The notes beneath the pieces were generated by a model that had not been told where the DNA came from, searched no databases, and was given only the letters and a program-made list of their open reading frames with translations. From WHSW01 sp963767285 (GTDB taxonomy: Bacteria > Actinomycetota > Thermoleophilia > Solirubrobacterales > 70-9), in assembly GCA_963767285.1 (NCBI GenBank), contig CAVYDJ010000004.1, positions 806,001-870,000 of the forward strand: 64,000 bases of DNA, read 5' to 3'. Every line of letters begins with the position of its first letter. Position 1 is the stretch's first letter. Below are positions 7,609 through 16,528 of this stretch, in pieces. The position numbers and the translations under genes were made by a program.

Positions 7609-8741
7609 ACGACGTCGGCGAACGGCCGGTAGTCGAGTTCGATGCCGTAGTGGCGGGGGCCGCCGGCGGCGATCGCCTCCGGCGTCCCGAACAGCGGGTT
7701 GGCGGCCCTGCCGACGATCGCGAGCTCGGTGCCCTTGTCGATGTCCGCGTTGGTGTACGGCTGGCCGGTCTTGCGGTCGAGAGTCATGACCAGGTCGGGG
7801 CTCGTGACGTAGGGCTGATCGTCGAGCCAGGAGACGTGGTTCTCGTTCTCGTGCCAGACCTTCATCGTCCGGCCCTCGAACTCGCCACTGCCCTCCATCA
7901 GGACGGTGCCGGTCATGTAGCCGTCCTCGTCCTTCCAGTCGCGCTCCACAACCGGGCCCTCGAACAGCACCCGGCCGCCCGCCGCGGCCGCCGCGGCCGC
8001 CGCTGGATTGGCGCCGGCGGCGACGGCCTCGCGAATTGCCGTGCCGACCTCCAGCGCCAGCGTCAGCGAGTCGCGGACCACGAACTTGCGCAGCTCGGAG
8101 ATCGGCATCGCCAGCATCGCCACCGCGCACATCGCGTCCGGGTCGGCGGCCTGGGTGAACACGCTCAGGGACTTGACCAGGTGCTCGGCGGCGCTCACCG
8201 AGGGAGCGGCCTCGACCACGATCCTGTTGCCCCACGTGTCGGCGACCGACGCGGGGGCCATCCCGCGGCCCGCCGCGATCGCCGGAATCTGATCCAGCTC
8301 GGGGATGCTGCGGTCCGAGCAGCTCGCGTCGGCGAGCGTTGCGCCCATGTCCATCGCGGCGCTCATCGGCGCGGGGGTGTTGATCCCGCCCAGCTCGACC
8401 GCGAAGACGACGTCGATCTCGACGCCGAGCCGTTCGCCGAGGCCGTGCACCGCGTCGACCATCGGGTTCGGCACGCGCGGCTCGGTGAACCCCATCTTCT
8501 CGATCAGCTCGGGCTTGGGCTCGGCGGGCGCGATCGAGCCGGTCTTGAAGACCGTGCAGCCGTAGCGCGAGTCATCCACCTCGTCGAGGTCGGTCCACGT
8601 GAACGTCTCGCCGTTGCCGATCTTCTCCCGCAGCAGGCCCCGCCACTCCTTTGGGCTGCCGCCGCCGCCGGTGCCCAGGAGGACGAGGCCGTCCAGGAGC
8701 GCCTCGGCTTCGTCGACGGTCGTGATCGTGCGGGTCGGCAT
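7605..8741 (-). CDS. DUF917 family protein
   Basis: 378 residues with the family signature 'LGTGGGGSP' at about residues 22-30, the 'SIAPAEPKPE' loop and 'ELGGINTPAP'. DUF917 members include S-methyl-thiohydantoin desulfurases and proteins beside hydantoinase genes, so a role in ring-nitrogen or thio-compound metabolism is possible. No hydantoinase gene is present here. A poly-alanine run sits mid-protein. It begins 2 nt after the end of the class II amidotransferase gene on the same strand, so the two almost certainly share an mRNA. Confidence 0.85.
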   Translation of the reverse strand: MPTRTITTVDEAEALLDGLVLLGTGGGGSPKEWRGLLREKIGNGETFTWTDLDEVDDSRYGCTVFKTGSIAPAEPKPELIEKMGFTEPRVPNPMVDAVHGLGERLGVEIDVVFAVELGGINTPAPMSAAMDMGATLADASCSDRSIPELDQIPAIAAGRGMAPASVADTWGNRIVVEAAPSVSAAEHLVKSLSVFTQAADPDAMCAVAMLAMPISELRKFVVRDSLTLALEVGTAIREAVAAGANPAAAAAAAAGGRVLFEGPVVERDWKDEDGYMTGTVLMEGSGEFEGRTMKVWHENENHVSWLDDQPYVTSPDLVMTLDRKTGQPYTNADIDKGTELAIVGRAANPLFGTPEAIAAGGPRHYGIELDYRPFADVV

Positions 8742-8743
8742 CG

Positions 8744-9616
8744 CTACACCGCCTTCGGGTGTCGTTGGGATTCGGCCGAGCGCGGGTCGAGGTCATCGAC
8801 GCCGAGCAGGTGCCGCGGCGGGCGGTCGAGGATGATCCGCGAATGCGTCTCGACGTCCGGGGTGACGTGCAGCAGCTCGCCCGGTTCGAGCGCGCGCCAG
8901 TCCGCCTCGTCGTCCATCGGCTCGCTGGCCACGACCACCGCCGGCGTGTCGTCGATGTCGTCGCTTGTGACGCGCAGGCCGTGAGTGCTCGTCCCGTCGA
9001 ACTCGTCGGGACCGCTCTTGCCGGGGCCGCGCTCGAGCACGAACAGCTCGTGGGTCTCGGGATAGCGGAACGCCCACAGCTCGTCGGCCGTGCCGAGCGT
9101 CAGGTTCAGCGAGTAGAGCGGCACGTTGTCGGCGATCCAGGAGACGGCCGAGGAGATTCCCTCGCCGACGTCGCCCAGCTCGTCGATCCGCTTGGTGATC
9201 AGGGCGAACATGCGCTCCGAGTCGGTCTTGCCCTCGACCGGCGCCATGTAGTCGGCGCCGACCTCGCGCTCGAGGTCCTCCATCCCGTACACGACGCCGT
9301 TGTGGGCGAACAGCCGGCCCCCTGCTTGGAAGGGGTGGGTGTCGGTGATCGCGAAGGAGGGCATCGAGGCGAACCTGATGTGCGCGAGAAACGTCGATGA
9401 CCGCTCGGTACGGGCTTCCTTGATGAACTCGTCGTCTCGAAACGCGGCGAGGGGCTGGCGGTCGACGACCGGGTTCCCGTCTTCGTCGAAGAACCCCAGT
9501 CCCGTCCCGTCCGGCTGGAAATGGCTCTGCGCGACCAGGCTGTCGGGGGCGTCGAGCAGCCAGTGCGTGACCGCGATCCGCTCCCTGCCCGCCGTCATTG
9601 CGAAAAGGCGGCACAT
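8744..9616 (-). CDS. class II glutamine amidotransferase (EgtC/YafJ-like)
   Basis: 290 residues beginning Met-Cys-Arg-Leu-Phe. After Met removal Cys2 becomes the N-terminal nucleophile, which fixes the start at 9616. 'HIRFASMPSF' and 'THPFQ...LFAHNGVVYGMEDL' are the conserved Arg and Asn-Gly oxyanion segments of the Ntn amidohydrolase fold. The family hydrolyses gamma-glutamyl bonds (EgtC in ergothioneine synthesis) or is uncharacterised (YafJ). No other ergothioneine gene is nearby, so EgtC itself is unlikely. It is first in an operon with the DUF917 gene. Confidence 0.87.
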   Translation of the reverse strand: MCRLFAMTAGRERIAVTHWLLDAPDSLVAQSHFQPDGTGLGFFDEDGNPVVDRQPLAAFRDDEFIKEARTERSSTFLAHIRFASMPSFAITDTHPFQAGGRLFAHNGVVYGMEDLEREVGADYMAPVEGKTDSERMFALITKRIDELGDVGEGISSAVSWIADNVPLYSLNLTLGTADELWAFRYPETHELFVLERGPGKSGPDEFDGTSTHGLRVTSDDIDDTPAVVVASEPMDDEADWRALEPGELLHVTPDVETHSRIILDRPPRHLLGVDDLDPRSAESQRHPKAV

Positions 9617-10975
9617 GTGGGCGTGAACCCTAGCGGCGCCCCAGGCGCCGGCTGGCAATGGCAGTGGGCACTGGTCGCGATGACCGGCGCCCTGGCGCTG
9701 ATCTACATCGACCAGACGGCCGTGGCCGTCGCCCTGCCGACGATCGGCGACGAGCTGGGCTTCTCGGCTCTGTCCCTGCAGTGGGTAATCAACGCCTACC
9801 TGCTGGCGCTCGCCGTGACGGTGGCGATCGGCGGGCGGATCGGGGACCTCTGGGGCCGGCGGAAGCTGTTCCTGGCCGGCACCGTGATCCTGGCGGGCGG
9901 CTCGGCGGTCTGCGCCGTGGCGCAGGGCGAGCTGGCGATGCTGGGCGGGCGGGCCCTGCAGGGAATCGGGGCCGGCGTGATGATGCCGAACGCGACGGGG
10001 CTGCTGTCCGAGAGCTACGAGGCCGACCAACGCGGGCGCGCGCTCGGTATCTGCCTCGGCGTGTCGGGCGCGTTCCTCGCCCTCGGGCCGGTGGTGGGCG
10101 GGTTGCTGGTGGACGCGTTCGGCTGGCGCTCGGTCTTCGTCTTCAACCTGCCGGTGATCGCCGGCGTGTCCGGCCTCGTCGTCCTCCGCGTCTCCGGCCG
10201 CGGCGGCAATCCCGGGGCCAGGTTCACCGACTCGCTCGGCGTCGCGATGGTGGTCGCGGCCCTCGTGGCGGTCGTGATCGCGCTGATGCAGGCGCCGAGC
10301 TGGGGGTGGACCGACATCAGGACGATCGCGCTCGGCGGCGCGGGCCTGTCGGTGCTCGCCGTTGCGATCGCCCGCGAGCTCAGGATCCGGGCCCCGTTCT
10401 TCAACCTGCGGCTGTTCGCCCGGCGCACCTACACGGGAGCCTCCCTCGCCGTCAGCGTCAACCGGCTCGCGGTCGTGATCGCGACGGTCTACGTGTCGAT
10501 CTACTTCCAGCAGGTGATCGGCATGAGCGCCTCGACCGCGGGCGTCGCGCTGCTCGCCCTGGCCGTGCCGACCGTGGTGGCGGCGCCGCTGGCGGGGCGA
10601 CTCTCGGACCGCCTCGGCTCGGCGGCCGTCTGCAACTTCGGCATGGCGGTCACCACCGCCGGCGCCCTGTTGGTGGCGATCGGCGTGGACCGCCAGGGGA
10701 CGGCGCTGGTGATCGTCGGCCTCGTCCCGCTCGCGATCGGGTCCGGGGTGGTCCAGCCGTCGGCCAACGCCGCCGTGATGAACACGGTCGCGGGCGACCA
10801 GGAGTCGGAGGCGTTCGGCCTGATGGCCGCCTGTCGCCAGCTCGCCGCGACGCTCGGCCTCGCGGTGATCGGCGGGCTGATCGTCAGCGACAGCCTGGCG
10901 ACCGGCTTCTACGTCACCGCGGCCCTCTGCGCGGTTGCGTGGGCCGGGACGGCGTTGCTCCTGCGAATGAACTGA
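9617..10975 (+). CDS. MFS transporter, DHA2-like drug/metabolite exporter
   Basis: About 450 residues with roughly 14 hydrophobic segments. 'DQTAVAVALPTIGDELG' in TM1 and 'GRIGDLWGRRKLFLAG' after TM2 are signatures of the DHA2 proton antiporters; 'GVSGAFLALGPVVGG' is the motif-C-like segment in TM5. Start candidates are GTG 9617, directly abutting the divergent amidotransferase ATG, or GTG 9623. Both leave no intergenic space, so its promoter must lie inside the divergent gene. Efflux of a small molecule is likely; the substrate is unknown. Confidence 0.88.
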   Translation: MGVNPSGAPGAGWQWQWALVAMTGALALIYIDQTAVAVALPTIGDELGFSALSLQWVINAYLLALAVTVAIGGRIGDLWGRRKLFLAGTVILAGGSAVCAVAQGELAMLGGRALQGIGAGVMMPNATGLLSESYEADQRGRALGICLGVSGAFLALGPVVGGLLVDAFGWRSVFVFNLPVIAGVSGLVVLRVSGRGGNPGARFTDSLGVAMVVAALVAVVIALMQAPSWGWTDIRTIALGGAGLSVLAVAIARELRIRAPFFNLRLFARRTYTGASLAVSVNRLAVVIATVYVSIYFQQVIGMSASTAGVALLALAVPTVVAAPLAGRLSDRLGSAAVCNFGMAVTTAGALLVAIGVDRQGTALVIVGLVPLAIGSGVVQPSANAAVMNTVAGDQESEAFGLMAACRQLAATLGLAVIGGLIVSDSLATGFYVTAALCAVAWAGTALLLRMN

Positions 10976-10997
10976 CGCGCGGCGGCGGAGGGCCTCC

Positions 10998-11003
10998 TAG
11001 GCT
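10998..11003 (+). promoter_or_regulatory. -10 element of the SDR gene
   Basis: TAGGCT ends 7 nt before ATG 11011. There is no ribosome-binding site in this gap, so the message is probably leaderless. Confidence 0.5.
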
Positions 11004-11010
11004 GCCCGTC

Positions 11011-11898
11011 ATGGCAGACCAGCTCACCGGCCGGCGGGTCGTGATCACGGGCGCGGCCCGGGGGATCGGTTCGCTGCTCGCCCGACGGCTGCACCAGCGC
11101 GGCGCGCGGGTCGCGCTGCTCGGGATCGAGCCGGACCACTTGGCCGAGACGGCCGCCGCCTGCGGCGACGCGCCGTGGTTCGAGTGCGACGTCACCGACC
11201 GCGCCGCGGTCGACGACGCGGTGGCGGCCGCGGTCGAGGCGCTCGGCGGTCTCGACATCGCCGTTGCCAACGCGGGGATCGGGGGCCAGATGACGCTGAT
11301 CGACGGCGACCCGGAGGTCTGGGACCGGACCTTTGCCGTCAACCTGTCCGGCACCTACAACCTCGTCCGCGCAGCCGGCCCGCACGTCGCGCACCCTGAC
11401 GGCTACTTCCTGCTCACCGCATCGCTGGCGGCGGCCGTTCACCTGCCGCTGATGGCTCCCTACTGCGCGTCGAAGGCGGCGGTCGAGTCGCTCGGCGACT
11501 CGCTGCGCATCGAGCTCGCACCGACCGGCGCCAAGGTCGGCGTCGCCTATTACGCCGAGCTCGACACCGACATGACCTCTCGTGGCTTCGCGACGAAGGC
11601 CGCCGAGCTCAGCCCGCTGGGCGGCCACGGCCGCAAGTCCGTCGCGCCGGTCGAGCCCGCGATCGACGCGCTGGAGCGCGGGATCGCCGCGCGGTCGCGG
11701 CGGGTCGTCTCGCCGCGCTGGGTCGGGGCGCTGCTGCCGATCAGGATGGTGGTCCAGCGCCTCGCCGAGCGCCAGTTCGGCGGCCGCCGGCTTGCGAAGT
11801 CGTTGGAGCTCGCCCGCGCAGAGCGCCCGCCGCTGACCACCGTTCAGCCCGGACAGCCGGACTCGCAGCCGGCGGACCGCGAGCGAGTCGAGTCGTGA
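11011..11898 (+). CDS. short-chain dehydrogenase/reductase (SDR)
   Basis: A 295-residue classical SDR. The Rossmann glycine motif is 'TGAARGIG' at residues 13-20, 'VANAGIGG' is the NAG motif, the catalytic Ser lies in 'LLTASLAAA', and Tyr and Lys in 'APYCASKAAVESL'. The C-terminal extension of about 50 residues is basic and hydrophobic ('VGALLPIRMVVQRLAERQFGG'), as in membrane-associated SDRs acting on lipid or steroid-like substrates. The next gene starts within its stop codon (GTGA), so both are expressed together. The substrate cannot be assigned. Confidence 0.88.
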   Translation: MADQLTGRRVVITGAARGIGSLLARRLHQRGARVALLGIEPDHLAETAAACGDAPWFECDVTDRAAVDDAVAAAVEALGGLDIAVANAGIGGQMTLIDGDPEVWDRTFAVNLSGTYNLVRAAGPHVAHPDGYFLLTASLAAAVHLPLMAPYCASKAAVESLGDSLRIELAPTGAKVGVAYYAELDTDMTSRGFATKAAELSPLGGHGRKSVAPVEPAIDALERGIAARSRRVVSPRWVGALLPIRMVVQRLAERQFGGRRLAKSLELARAERPPLTTVQPGQPDSQPADRERVES

Positions 11899-13676
11899 AC
11901 CGGGCGCGGGTCCTCGCCGCGCTTGCGGTGCTCGCGCTCGCCGTGGCGGTGCTCGCCGCGCCGGGAACGCTTGCCGCGAGCCCGCCGCCGCCCGAGCTTC
12001 CCGAGGCCACGTACTCCACGGTCGCCAAGGAGGTGCTGGTCGAGATGGACGACGGCGTGAAGATCGCGGCCACCGTCACCTTCCCGTCGCTCGACGGCAG
12101 CGCACCGGCGCCGGGCCGGTTCCCGGTCGTGCTGTCCATGACGCCCTACGGGCGCAACGGGCTGGGTGGTGCTCCCTCGCCGCCCCTGTTCGCGACGCGG
12201 GGGATGATCAGCGCCGTGGCCGACGTGCGCGGCACCGGCGGCAGCGGCGGCAACCTCGACGAGAACTACTTCTCGCCCCGCGAGGCGCGCGACGGCTACG
12301 AGCTGGTCGAGTACCTCGGCACCCAGCCGTACTCGAACGGCAGGGTCGGGATGGCCGGCGGCTCGTACGTGGGGATCACCCAATACCTGACCGCGGAGCT
12401 GCGCCCGCCGCATCTGGCCGCGATCACGCCCGCCGTCGCGATCAGCGACCTCTACCGGGAGGGCTATACCCACGGCGGGATCCCGAATCTCTTCTTCGAC
12501 GCCCAGTACCTCGCCGTCCAGGGAGCGCCCGGCACCCTCGGCCCGAACACGGATCCTGCGTTGCTCGCCGACACGGTCGCCGCGAAGCTCGGCCAGTCAC
12601 CGCCGGGGACGATCGCTTTCGACTACCTCGCCCGTCCCGACGACGACGCCTTTTACCGCGACCGCTCGCCGATCTACCGAGCGGGCCGGATCGAGGTCCC
12701 GGCGCTCATCCTCGGCGGCTGGAACGACGGCCTCGGGCGCGGCGCGCCGGAGATGTACCGGCGGCTGGCGCGCCGGCAAGGGGTCGAGACGCGCCTGTGG
12801 ATCGACCCGTGCACGCATAAGGGGTGCGGGCCTCCCTTCGCGCCCCTCACGACCCCACCCGACGCCGGGGATCCGGCGGCGCACCTCTTCGAGTTCCTGG
12901 CCAAGTACCTGGCCGACGCGCCGGCCCCGCGCCGTCCGCCCGTCGAGTACTACGTCCAGGGCGCGGGCAAATTTGCCGAGGCGCGGAGCTGGCCCCCGCC
13001 GCGGACGAAGTTCAGGCGCTACCGGCTCGGTTCCGGCACGCTCGAACCACAGGGCGAGCCGGCCGCGAGTGGAGAGGCGAGCTACGTGAGCAACCCGCTC
13101 GCAGGCCTGAGCATGGCCCTCGACAAGTACGGCACCGTCGCGGCGAGCCCCTACGTTCCGCTCGACCAGCGGCTCGAGGGCCCGAACGGCCTGACGTTCA
13201 GGACTGCGGCGCTGGACGAGCCGCTGACGCTCGCCGGCCCGATGGCGCTGCACCTCGTGGCCTCGTCGAGCGCGACCGACACCGACTGGTACGCGAAGCT
13301 CGCCGACGTCGCTCCCGATGGCAGCGAATCGATCTTCGCCGAGGGTGCGCTGCGCGCCTCGCACCGCGCGCTCGACCGCAAGCGCAGCCTGCCCGGTCGC
13401 CCGTACCACACCCACACCGACCCGACGCCGATCGAACCGGGCCGCTCCTACGCCTACGACGTCGAGATCTGGCCTACCGCCTACCGGCTCGCACCCGGCC
13501 ACAGGCTGCAGCTTCGGATTACCTCTTCTGACCTGCCGACCCATTTCCCGGGCCACGTGCGCGTCGACCGCGACGACCCGAGCCGGCTTCAGGTCGAGCC
13601 GTTCGGCCCGACCACCAACACCGTGCGGCTCGGCGAGAGCTACCTCGCCTTGCCGGTTACGACGGGGCCTCGCTAG
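11895..13676 (+). CDS. CocE/NonD family hydrolase (S15 type), secreted
   Basis: 593 residues with an N-terminal signal peptide ending near 'TLAAS'. The alpha/beta-hydrolase core has 'PVVLSMTPYGR', 'VADVRGTGGSGG' (oxyanion and flap region) and nucleophile Ser in 'GGSYVG'. 'LGGWNDG' and the His in 'DPCTHKGCG' fit the Asp/His of the triad. The C-terminal jelly-roll domain is recognised from 'GPMALHLVASSSATDTDWYAKLADVAPDG'. The family contains cocaine esterases, X-Pro dipeptidases and cephalosporin acylases. It is coupled to the SDR through GTGA. Confidence 0.9.
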   Translation: MNRARVLAALAVLALAVAVLAAPGTLAASPPPPELPEATYSTVAKEVLVEMDDGVKIAATVTFPSLDGSAPAPGRFPVVLSMTPYGRNGLGGAPSPPLFATRGMISAVADVRGTGGSGGNLDENYFSPREARDGYELVEYLGTQPYSNGRVGMAGGSYVGITQYLTAELRPPHLAAITPAVAISDLYREGYTHGGIPNLFFDAQYLAVQGAPGTLGPNTDPALLADTVAAKLGQSPPGTIAFDYLARPDDDAFYRDRSPIYRAGRIEVPALILGGWNDGLGRGAPEMYRRLARRQGVETRLWIDPCTHKGCGPPFAPLTTPPDAGDPAAHLFEFLAKYLADAPAPRRPPVEYYVQGAGKFAEARSWPPPRTKFRRYRLGSGTLEPQGEPAASGEASYVSNPLAGLSMALDKYGTVAASPYVPLDQRLEGPNGLTFRTAALDEPLTLAGPMALHLVASSSATDTDWYAKLADVAPDGSESIFAEGALRASHRALDRKRSLPGRPYHTHTDPTPIEPGRSYAYDVEIWPTAYRLAPGHRLQLRITSSDLPTHFPGHVRVDRDDPSRLQVEPFGPTTNTVRLGESYLALPVTTGPR

Positions 13677-14287
13677 CGCAGCCCGGCGAAGCGCGGTTCC
13701 GCGGCGTAGAAGACGGCGTGGACGCCCGGCCCGATGAGCAGCGCGAAGGCGACCGTTCCGATCCCGATGGTCCCGCCGAGCAGGAAGCCGGCGGTCAGGG
13801 CGCTCAGTTCGATCAGCGTCCTCACCAGGCGCAGCGTCCTGCCCGTACGGGCGTGCAGGCCGGTCATCAGCCCGTCGCGCGGGCCGGGTCCCAGCCGGCA
13901 GCCGAGGTAGACGCCACCGCCGATCGCGACCGCGCCGATGCCGGCGGCCATCAGGACCCACGCGCTGGCCCCCGACGGGTCGTCAGGCAGGACCTTCAGC
14001 ATCACGCCGAGCGCGACGCCGATGATGATCGCGTTCAGCACGGTTCCGAGCCCCGGCCGCTGCCGTAGCGGGACCCACGCGCACAGCACCAGGAACGAGA
14101 TCACGATGGTCGCCGCGCCGATTCCGAGGGGCGTCTTGAGGGAGACGCCCTGCGCGAGCACGGTCCACGGCGAGTTGCCCAGGTCGGCCGCGACGATGCA
14201 CGCCTCGCCGGTCCCGAAGAGCCACAGGCCGGCCACCAGGATCGCGAGGCGCGCTGGGCCGGGACGCCAGAGGTAGGCCGGAAACAT
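13673..14287 (-). CDS. YczE/YitT-like integral membrane protein
   Basis: 204 residues with five or six hydrophobic segments and short polar loops. The pattern 'LWLFGTGEACIVAADLGNSPWTVLAQGVS' and 'GCRLGPGPRDGLMTGL' matches the YczE/YyaS/YitT group, whose biochemical role is unknown. No Shine-Dalgarno sequence is evident ahead of ATG 14287. Its stop overlaps the convergent hydrolase stop by 4 nt (CTAG). Confidence 0.82.
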   Translation of the reverse strand: MFPAYLWRPGPARLAILVAGLWLFGTGEACIVAADLGNSPWTVLAQGVSLKTPLGIGAATIVISFLVLCAWVPLRQRPGLGTVLNAIIIGVALGVMLKVLPDDPSGASAWVLMAAGIGAVAIGGGVYLGCRLGPGPRDGLMTGLHARTGRTLRLVRTLIELSALTAGFLLGGTIGIGTVAFALLIGPGVHAVFYAAEPRFAGLR

Positions 14288-14356
14288 CCCTGGAGCTAAC
14301 CGGAGGCCGGGGAACCGGCGCATGGCGGCCGGGGGATCGGCAGTCTTTCCGCCTCG

Positions 14357-16528
14357 ATGGGGCGGAAGGGTTCTCTTCTCAGCGTGGCGTTCGCCGTCGC
14401 GGCTGTGACCGCGGGCGCCGCGCCGGCCGCGGCGGGCGCCGATGCGCCGAGAATCCAGGTGCTCTCGAACCGGGCGGACCTGGTCTCCGGAGGCGACGCG
14501 CTTGTCCGCATCACCTTGCCGCGCTTCGCAAAGCCGGCGGCGCTGCGGGTCGCAGCCGGCGGGCGCGACGTGACGGCCGCGTTCGAGCGCACCGGCCATC
14601 GGCGATTCGACGGTCTGATCGAAGGACTGCGTGAAGGCCGCACCACCGTGATCGCGCGAACCGGCCAGACCGGCGCCGCGCGCCTGAAGATCGCCAACCA
14701 CCCGCTCGGCGGGCCGATCTTCGCCGGCCCGCAGATCCAGCCGTGGGACTGCCAGGACACCGCCGTCGACGCGCAGTGCAACCAGCCCTCCGAGTTCAAG
14801 TACTTCTACCTGCCGAAGGGCGCACCGCAGGCGGGCGCCGCGCTTCCGGGCACGAACTCCAACGACGCCGGCGGCTCCTTTCAGCCGTACGATCCGGATA
14901 GCCCCCCGGCGGACGACGAGATCGAGACGACGACGACGACGGAGGGCGTGAAGGCCCCGTTCATCGTCCGGCTCGAGACCGGCTACATCGACCGCGATCA
15001 GTACGCGATCGCGGTCCTCTTCGATCCCGACCAGCCGTGGACGCCGACCGCGCCGCAGGCGCAATTCAACCGCCGCATGGTGATCACGCACGGCTTCTCC
15101 TGCGACACCGAGTACCACACCGGCGACGCCCCGAGCGTGCTGTCGCCGAGGGTCCTCGCCGGCGGATTCATGGTCATGTCGAACGCGCTCGACCACGCCG
15201 GCCACAACTGCAGCCTGCTCACCCAGGCCGAGTCGCTGGTGATGACCAAGGAGCACGCGATCGACCACTACGGCACCGTGCGCTGGACGATCGGCAGCGG
15301 CTGCTCGGGTGGCTCGCTGGCTCAGCAGCAGGTCGCCAACGCGTATCCCGGCGTCTACCAGGGGATCACGCCGCAGTGCTCGTTCCCGGACGCCTGGTCG
15401 TCGGCGATGCAATACGAGGAGTACCACTTCGGGCTTCAGTACCTGGAGAACCCGACCCGATGGAGCCCGGGCGTCCTCTACGACCCGGTCGCAATCAGCT
15501 CGTTCTTCGACCACCCCAACGTCGCCAACCCGATCACGTTCACGACGGCGATCCCGAACTCCGGCGACCCATCGCGCCCGTGCCCCGGCGTCCCCGAGGA
15601 CCAGGTTTACAACGAGCAGACCAACCCGGACGGGGTGCGCTGCACGCTGCAGGACTACATGGTCAACGCGTTCGGGCGCGACGAGAACGGCTGGGCGCGC
15701 CGCGGCTTCGACAACGTCGGCATCCAGTACGGCATCAAGGGGCTGCGTCAGGGGCTGATCTCCCCGGCCCAGTTCGTCGACTTCAACACCAACATCGGCG
15801 GCGCCGACCTCGATCTCAACCTGACCGCCGAGCGCACGGCGGCCGATCCGATCGCCCTGGAGCGGCTCTACCGGACCGGCGCGATCAACGCCGCGAACAA
15901 CCTCGACCAGGTCGCGATCATCGACCTGCGCGGACCCGATCCCGGCGCCTTCCACGACGTCTTTCGCACCTATGCGATGCGGGCTCGCCTCGAGCGCAAC
16001 TTCGGCACCGCCGCCAACCAGGTCCTCTGGCGCGGGGCGGTCCCGCTGGTCGGCGATCCCTCGTTTGCCGACGACGCCGTGTTCGCGATCGATCGCTGGC
16101 TGGCCCGGGTCGACGCCGACCGGCGCAAGATCCCGCTGGCGAAGAAGATCATCCAGGACCGGCCCGACAGCGTTGCGCCCCGCTGCACCGACGGCGCCGG
16201 GGCCGAGCTGTCCGAGGAGGCCTGCGATCAGGCGGTGGCCGCCTACGGGACGCCGCGCCAGGGCGCCGACGGGCCCGAGACCGAGGACGTCATGAAGTGC
16301 AAGCTGAAGCCGCTGAACCGCGACGACTACCCGGTTGCGTTCACCGACCAGCAGTGGACCAGCCTGCAGCAGGCCTTCCCGGGCGGCGTCTGCGACTACA
16401 CCAAGCCGGGCGTCTCGCAGGGCGACACGATTCCCTGGCTCACCTACCAAAACCGCCGCGGCCGGGTGATCTACGGCGGCAGGCCGCTGGGCGACCCGCC
16501 GGTTTCGCGGCGCATCCACGTCCGGTGA
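14357..16528 (+). CDS. DUF6351 family secreted hydrolase-like protein
   Basis: 723 residues with a signal peptide (hydrophobic run to about residue 28, alanine-rich cleavage region). An N-terminal beta-sandwich ('IQVLSNRADLVSGGDALVRITLP') precedes a large catalytic-like region with 'RMVITHGFSCDTEYHTG' and 'WTIGSGCSGGSLAQQQVANAYPG', a nucleophile-elbow-like G-x-x-C-S-G-G-S motif as in tannase/feruloyl-esterase folds. The whole pattern matches DUF6351 actinobacterial secreted proteins. Activity is uncharacterised; an esterase is likely. It is translationally coupled (GTGA) to the following gene. Confidence 0.82.
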   Translation: MGRKGSLLSVAFAVAAVTAGAAPAAAGADAPRIQVLSNRADLVSGGDALVRITLPRFAKPAALRVAAGGRDVTAAFERTGHRRFDGLIEGLREGRTTVIARTGQTGAARLKIANHPLGGPIFAGPQIQPWDCQDTAVDAQCNQPSEFKYFYLPKGAPQAGAALPGTNSNDAGGSFQPYDPDSPPADDEIETTTTTEGVKAPFIVRLETGYIDRDQYAIAVLFDPDQPWTPTAPQAQFNRRMVITHGFSCDTEYHTGDAPSVLSPRVLAGGFMVMSNALDHAGHNCSLLTQAESLVMTKEHAIDHYGTVRWTIGSGCSGGSLAQQQVANAYPGVYQGITPQCSFPDAWSSAMQYEEYHFGLQYLENPTRWSPGVLYDPVAISSFFDHPNVANPITFTTAIPNSGDPSRPCPGVPEDQVYNEQTNPDGVRCTLQDYMVNAFGRDENGWARRGFDNVGIQYGIKGLRQGLISPAQFVDFNTNIGGADLDLNLTAERTAADPIALERLYRTGAINAANNLDQVAIIDLRGPDPGAFHDVFRTYAMRARLERNFGTAANQVLWRGAVPLVGDPSFADDAVFAIDRWLARVDADRRKIPLAKKIIQDRPDSVAPRCTDGAGAELSEEACDQAVAAYGTPRQGADGPETEDVMKCKLKPLNRDDYPVAFTDQQWTSLQQAFPGGVCDYTKPGVSQGDTIPWLTYQNRRGRVIYGGRPLGDPPVSRRIHVR

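Noticed and set aside
7969..8020. GCC/GCG tandem run in the DUF917 gene
   Set aside because: It encodes a poly-Ala stretch within an intact frame; not a mobile or regulatory repeat.
8744..9616. EgtC of ergothioneine biosynthesis
   Set aside because: No egtA, egtB, egtD or egtE in the window; family assignment kept general.
13673..13676. 4-nt overlaps of convergent genes (also 7605, 27924, 29418) as shared terminators
   Set aside because: They are only CTAG/CTAA stop-codon overlaps without hairpins.
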